From Oscillospiraceae bacterium (GTDB taxonomy: Bacteria; Bacillota; Clostridia; Oscillospirales; Ruminococcaceae), in assembly GCA_902363145.1 (NCBI GenBank), contig CABIZB010000001.1, positions 868,001-932,000 on the forward strand: DNA of 64,000 nucleotides, read 5' to 3'. Every line of letters starts with the position of its first letter. Position 1 is the first letter of the stretch. The translations under genes were made by a program, and so were the position numbers. Below the pieces are notes generated by a model that saw only the letters and a list, made by a program, of their open reading frames with translations, did not search any database and was not told the origin of the DNA. Below are positions 61,041 through 64,000 of this stretch, piece after piece.

Positions 61041-61181
61041 TTACAGCTCAGGGATCTCGTTTATGATAATGCCAAGTATCCTGCCCGTAAGCTCAGCTAT
61101 GAAATTAACGTTCTCAATGGCGTTTTTGTTTGCTTCATAGTATGAGGGACGACGCTTTTTCAGGCGGGCAAGGTCAGTCAT
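61041..61181 (-). CDS. Small protein of unknown function (46 residues)
   Basis: A 46-residue protein with a basic start (MTDLARLKKRRPSYYEANKN) and an amphipathic or hydrophobic end (ELTGRILGIIINEIPEL). Its ATG overlaps the stop of the preceding gene (ATGA), which argues for coupled translation and a real gene. No family recognised; it could be a partner of the protein encoded before it. Confidence 0.6.
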   Translation of the reverse strand: MTDLARLKKRRPSYYEANKNAIENVNFIAELTGRILGIIINEIPEL

Positions 61182-61492
61182 GCTGATATTAAGCCACGGT
61201 ATTTACGAGAGCCGAAAGAGATATCAAATATATCCCCGTCAAAGCTGCCGTTTTCAAGCTTGTGCGGAATGTCATCAAGGCGGGCATTATTTTCGGAAAT
61301 GATACTGCCTATCTCTGCCGCCGCATTGGGAGACAGGTCAAAGTGCCTGCACGACTCGGTTATTTTGCAGAATTTGTACTCCATATACTCCACATCGCCG
61401 CCGTCAGTCAGCGTGAGAGAAAAGCCGCCGTCGCTGTCTCCGCAGCAGCCGTATGAGGGTGTGACCGAATAACGGAAGATAACATTTGCCAT
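61178..61492 (-). CDS. Hypothetical protein (104 residues)
   Basis: A small soluble protein with N-terminal VIFRYSVTPSYGCCGDSDGG, a paired Cys, and alternating strands and a helix. No family was recognised. The ATG at 61492 follows AAAGGA by 8 bases; an ATG at 61501 touches that site. It precedes the 46-residue gene with ATGA overlap. A TATAAT lies about 30 bases upstream without a clear -35 box. Confidence 0.7.
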   Translation of the reverse strand: MANVIFRYSVTPSYGCCGDSDGGFSLTLTDGGDVEYMEYKFCKITESCRHFDLSPNAAAEIGSIISENNARLDDIPHKLENGSFDGDIFDISFGSRKYRGLISA

Positions 61493-61636
61493 ATTGCTCA
61501 TCCTTTCTGTTTCTTTGTGATAATTATATCATATGATGTGGGCGAAAAATCGGACAGATAACATTATTCGGCATAATATGACCCCAAAGGACTTACAGAT
61601 GTGCAAAACAGTCTGAAAATTAGTGAAAAATGCCTA

Positions 61637-61666
61637 TTGATATCAATGCGAAGGATATGGTAAAAT
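61637..61666 (+). promoter_or_regulatory. Promoter of the D,D-carboxypeptidase gene
   Basis: TTGATA (61637-61642), an 18-base spacer, TAAAAT (61661-61666) with extended -10 TGG. Confidence 0.65.
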
Positions 61667-61714
61667 ATTTTACATAAACGCTTAGAAAAAGAGAGCTGAA
61701 AGGATACATATAAA

Positions 61715-62815
61715 ATGAGACAAATTTCCGGCAAAAGACCAACCGGTGCGGCTGCCGCCAAAAGGCAGAAGGTATTGAAGGCAAGGCTCACTCTGCTGGG
61801 ACTGCTTGTACTTGCAGCAGGCGGAATATGGCTGCTGGCTTCCGCACTTTCACAGATAAAGACTGTTACCGAGCTTACGGTTGACGCCTCGGAATATCAG
61901 GTGCTTGCGGCGCTCCCCACTCAGAGCGAGATAGATCAGGCTCAGCGTGAGGAAGAGATGAAGATTGAAAATGAGATCTTCGAGCAGAAAGACAGCTACC
62001 CCATAGATATGATAATCCAGACCCCCTACTGCGTTATGTACGACGTTCAGGGCCGTCAGGTGCTTTACTCCAAGAATGCTGAGGAAAAGGCATATCCTGC
62101 CAGCACCACAAAGATAATGACCGCTTCCATAATGATGGAATACACCGACAAGGACACTGTATTCACTGCAGGAGATGAGCAGTCACTGGTACAGCCCGGC
62201 TCCAGTCTTGCATATCTCAATGTGGGCAGTCAGCTTGACAGAGAGATGATGCTGGACGCAATAATGCTCCCCTCGGGAAATGACGCTTCTTACTGCGCCG
62301 CTGCCGTTACGGGCAGGATGATCGCAGGCGATGAAGCTCTCCCCGCAGAGGAGGCTGTGAATGTGTTCGTCAACAAGATGAACGAAAAGGCAAAGGAGAT
62401 AGGCTGCAAGAACACAAACTTCACCTGTCCCGACGGCTTCCACAACGATAACCATTACACTACTGCAATGGATCTGCTGAGGATAACCCTTTATTCCCAG
62501 AATTATCCCGAGATAGCAGCTTCGGGAAAAAAGACCTACCGTGAAGTTGAATTTCTCTCAGGCGAATACATCTACTGGAACAACTCGAACAAGCTTATCC
62601 AGCCTGACAGCGATGACTATTACACCTATGCTACAGGACTTAAAACAGGAATGACCGATTATTCGGGACACTGCGTTGTTGCCACCGCTGAGCGCTTCGG
62701 CCACGAGCTTATAATCGTGTGTCTTGGAAGCGAGAGCGCAGCTATCAGATGGAACGACACAAGGGCTCTTTTTGATGCAGGCTTTGCTTATATCCGTGAC
62801 AGCGACAACGGATAA
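61715..62815 (+). CDS. Serine-type D-Ala-D-Ala carboxypeptidase
   Basis: A penicillin-binding protein of the S11 family that trims D-Ala from peptidoglycan stem peptides outside the membrane. It has 366 residues: an N-terminal membrane anchor (LTLLGLLVLAAGGIWLLASAL), a linker, then SxxK as ASTTKIM, SxN as PSGND and KTG as GLKTGMTD. All three active-site motifs are present. DacF-like enzymes of this build act in sporulation or cell growth. No C-terminal anchor domain is seen. Confidence 0.9.
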   Translation: MRQISGKRPTGAAAAKRQKVLKARLTLLGLLVLAAGGIWLLASALSQIKTVTELTVDASEYQVLAALPTQSEIDQAQREEEMKIENEIFEQKDSYPIDMIIQTPYCVMYDVQGRQVLYSKNAEEKAYPASTTKIMTASIMMEYTDKDTVFTAGDEQSLVQPGSSLAYLNVGSQLDREMMLDAIMLPSGNDASYCAAAVTGRMIAGDEALPAEEAVNVFVNKMNEKAKEIGCKNTNFTCPDGFHNDNHYTTAMDLLRITLYSQNYPEIAASGKKTYREVEFLSGEYIYWNNSNKLIQPDSDDYYTYATGLKTGMTDYSGHCVVATAERFGHELIIVCLGSESAAIRWNDTRALFDAGFAYIRDSDNG

Positions 62816-62820
62816 ACCTA

Positions 62821-62856
62821 TGACCGTGATACCGTCTTGGCATCACGGTCATTTTT
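62821..62856 (+). terminator. Terminator of the D,D-carboxypeptidase gene
   Basis: TGACCGTGAT and ATCACGGTCA form a 10-bp stem with an 11-base loop, followed by TTTTTATTTT. Confidence 0.9.
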
Positions 62857-62901
62857 ATTTTAAGATTATATATCAATTATACATTTATACATACGCCTGC
62901 T

Positions 62902-62911
62902 GTGATATAAT
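62902..62911 (+). promoter_or_regulatory. Extended -10 promoter of the aldo/keto reductase gene
   Basis: TGTGATATAAT ends at 62911. No good -35 box is found at the usual distance, so the extended -10 may carry the activity alone. Confidence 0.5.
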
Positions 62912-62946
62912 GGTAATATGAAATTTATCCCGAAAGGAAGGGGCAT

Positions 62947-63939
62947 ATGTATATTCCAAACGAAAAAAGATACGAGAAAATGATCTATAACCGCTGCGGA
63001 AAAAGCGGCCTCAAGCTTCCTGCCGTTTCTCTGGGAATGTGGCAGAATTTCGGTTATCAGGGCGTGTTCGCCAATATGGAGAAAATGGTCCACACCGCCT
63101 TTGACCTTGGCATAACTCACTTTGACCTTGCCAACAACTACGGCAACCCATATAATGGCAGCGCCGAGGAAAATTTCGGCAAGATACTTGACAGAGGAAT
63201 GCGCCGCTACCGTGACGAACTGTGCATATCCACAAAGGCAGGCTTTGAGATGTGGGACGGCCCTTACGGCGACAGGAACGGTTCACGCAAGTATCTCATA
63301 TCCTCCCTTGATCAGAGCCTTAAAAGAATGGGACTGGAATATGTTGATATTTTCTATCACCATGTTTTTGACCCCGGCACTCCCCTTGAAGAGACCGCAG
63401 TGGCTCTTGACAGCTGCGTAAGGCAGGGCAAGGCACTGTATGTGGGTATATCCAACTACAATTCTCAGCAGACAAAGGAGATAATGGGCATTTTCAAGGA
63501 GCTTAAAACTCCATTTATAGTAAATCAGCCCTCCTACTCCATGCTCAACAGATGGATAGAAAGGGACGGTCTGGACGATTTTGCTGCAGAGAACGGCATA
63601 GGTCTTTCGGTGTTTTCCCCTCTTTATCAGGGCTTCCTGACAGGAAAATATCTCAACGGTATCCCCGAGGATTCCCGTGTGGGCAAGGGAAACACTTGGA
63701 TAGGCAAAGAACTTGATGACAAGATGATAAAGCGCCTCAACACCCTTAACGTCATCGCTGCTCAAAGAGGTCAGACACTGTCTCAGATGGCACTTTCATG
63801 GGTCCTCCGCAACAAGGCGGTAGCGACTGTGCTTATCGGCGCAAGCAGACCTGAGCAGATAATCGAAAATGTTAAGTGCATCGAGCATCTTGACTTTACA
63901 GATGACGAGCTTGACCGTATCGAAGCCGCATTAAAGTGA
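62947..63939 (+). CDS. Aldo/keto reductase, YghZ (L-glyceraldehyde 3-phosphate reductase) type
   Basis: A 330-residue NADPH-dependent TIM-barrel reductase. The YghZ group is recognised by MIYNRCGKSGLKLPAVSLGMWQ split over the start, FDLANNYGNPYNGSAE (catalytic Asp and Tyr), ISTKAGFEMWDGPYG (Lys) and DIFYHHVFD (His). GASRPEQIIENV binds the cofactor phosphate. The usual role is detoxification of aldehydes such as L-GAP or methylglyoxal. GGAAGGGG stands just before the ATG. Confidence 0.92.
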   Translation: MYIPNEKRYEKMIYNRCGKSGLKLPAVSLGMWQNFGYQGVFANMEKMVHTAFDLGITHFDLANNYGNPYNGSAEENFGKILDRGMRRYRDELCISTKAGFEMWDGPYGDRNGSRKYLISSLDQSLKRMGLEYVDIFYHHVFDPGTPLEETAVALDSCVRQGKALYVGISNYNSQQTKEIMGIFKELKTPFIVNQPSYSMLNRWIERDGLDDFAAENGIGLSVFSPLYQGFLTGKYLNGIPEDSRVGKGNTWIGKELDDKMIKRLNTLNVIAAQRGQTLSQMALSWVLRNKAVATVLIGASRPEQIIENVKCIEHLDFTDDELDRIEAALK

Positions 63940-63947
63940 GGGTCAAT

Positions 63948-64000
63948 ATGAAAATAAGAAAATTAGCCGCTTTAATTTTAGCCGCACAGATGTGTCTTAT
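63948..64000 (+). CDS. Start of a secreted protein, cut by the window end
   Basis: ATG with GAGGG 5 bases before it, 9 bases after the reductase stop. The visible 17 residues (MKIRKLAALILAAQMCL) look like the start of a signal peptide or lipoprotein signal. Nothing more can be said. Confidence 0.6.
   Translation, partial: MKIRKLAALILAAQMCL

Overview
The window looks like a chromosomal segment of an anaerobic, low-to-mid GC Firmicute of the Ruminococcus / Oscillospiraceae type. This is inferred from gene content: a cellobiose phosphorylase close to the ruminococcal enzymes, PolC-type DNA polymerase III, an rnf operon, a short-form HisG with HisZ, MEP-pathway isoprenoid genes, a T-box-controlled valS, and sporulation genes (spoIVB, dpaA, dpaB). 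Almost all of it is ordinary core genome. Gaps are small and translational coupling is frequent. No tRNA, rRNA, CRISPR array, prophage or intact insertion sequence was seen.

Layout. 1-0.9 kb: C-terminal end of feoB and its Cys-rich partner. 1-4.7 kb: an ABC exporter (large FtsX permease with tandem repeats, plus ATPase) behind a consensus promoter overlapped by a 20-bp inverted repeat. 4.8-4.9 kb: a MITE-like long inverted repeat. 5-10.9 kb: carbon metabolism (cellobiose phosphorylase with two LacI-type operator-like sites, malQ, an SGNH lipoprotein) and a tiny Gln/Asn-rich gene. 11-18 kb: his operon hisZGDCBHFIE, lacking hisA. 18-29.6 kb: a housekeeping run read leftward, pyrH-frr-uppS-cdsA-dxr-rseP-ispG-polC plus a TIM-barrel gene. 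29.6-32.6 kb: DUF4358-type lipoprotein, SGNH protein, spoIVB. 33-36.4 kb: membrane protein, LacI regulator, PfkB sugar kinase, dUTPase, P-II protein. 36.5-38.5 kb: thioesterase and dipicolinate synthase dpaAB. 38.6-40.4 kb: an Lsa-like ABC-F protein behind a long attenuator leader. 40.5-52.5 kb: HAD phosphatase, argS, MATE pump, T-box/valS, a P-loop kinase and GNAT enzyme, small membrane and redox proteins, folC. 52.6-59.3 kb: apbE-nusG2-Gx-rnfCDGEAB. 59.6-64 kb: DUF6465 protein, second DUF4358-type lipoprotein, two small overlapping genes, a D,D-carboxypeptidase, an aldo/keto reductase and the start of a secreted protein.

Regulation is unusually readable. Most transcription units have a TTGACA-like -35, a 17-bp spacer and TATAAT, usually with an extended -10 (TGN). 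Several put an intrinsic terminator between promoter and gene: valS (T-box), the ABC-F gene (two leader ORFs plus mutually exclusive pairings), the MATE gene, and the membrane protein at 48.95 kb.

The most interesting candidate system is the ABC-F leader at 40.08-40.39 kb. Four short segments there can pair in two exclusive ways, as in a drug- or stalling-sensed attenuator. Other points: missing hisA, the absence of a conventional start for uppS, exact 49-aa tandem repeats in the exporter permease, a 75% Gln+Asn microprotein, and a 15-bp T tract in the rnf leader.
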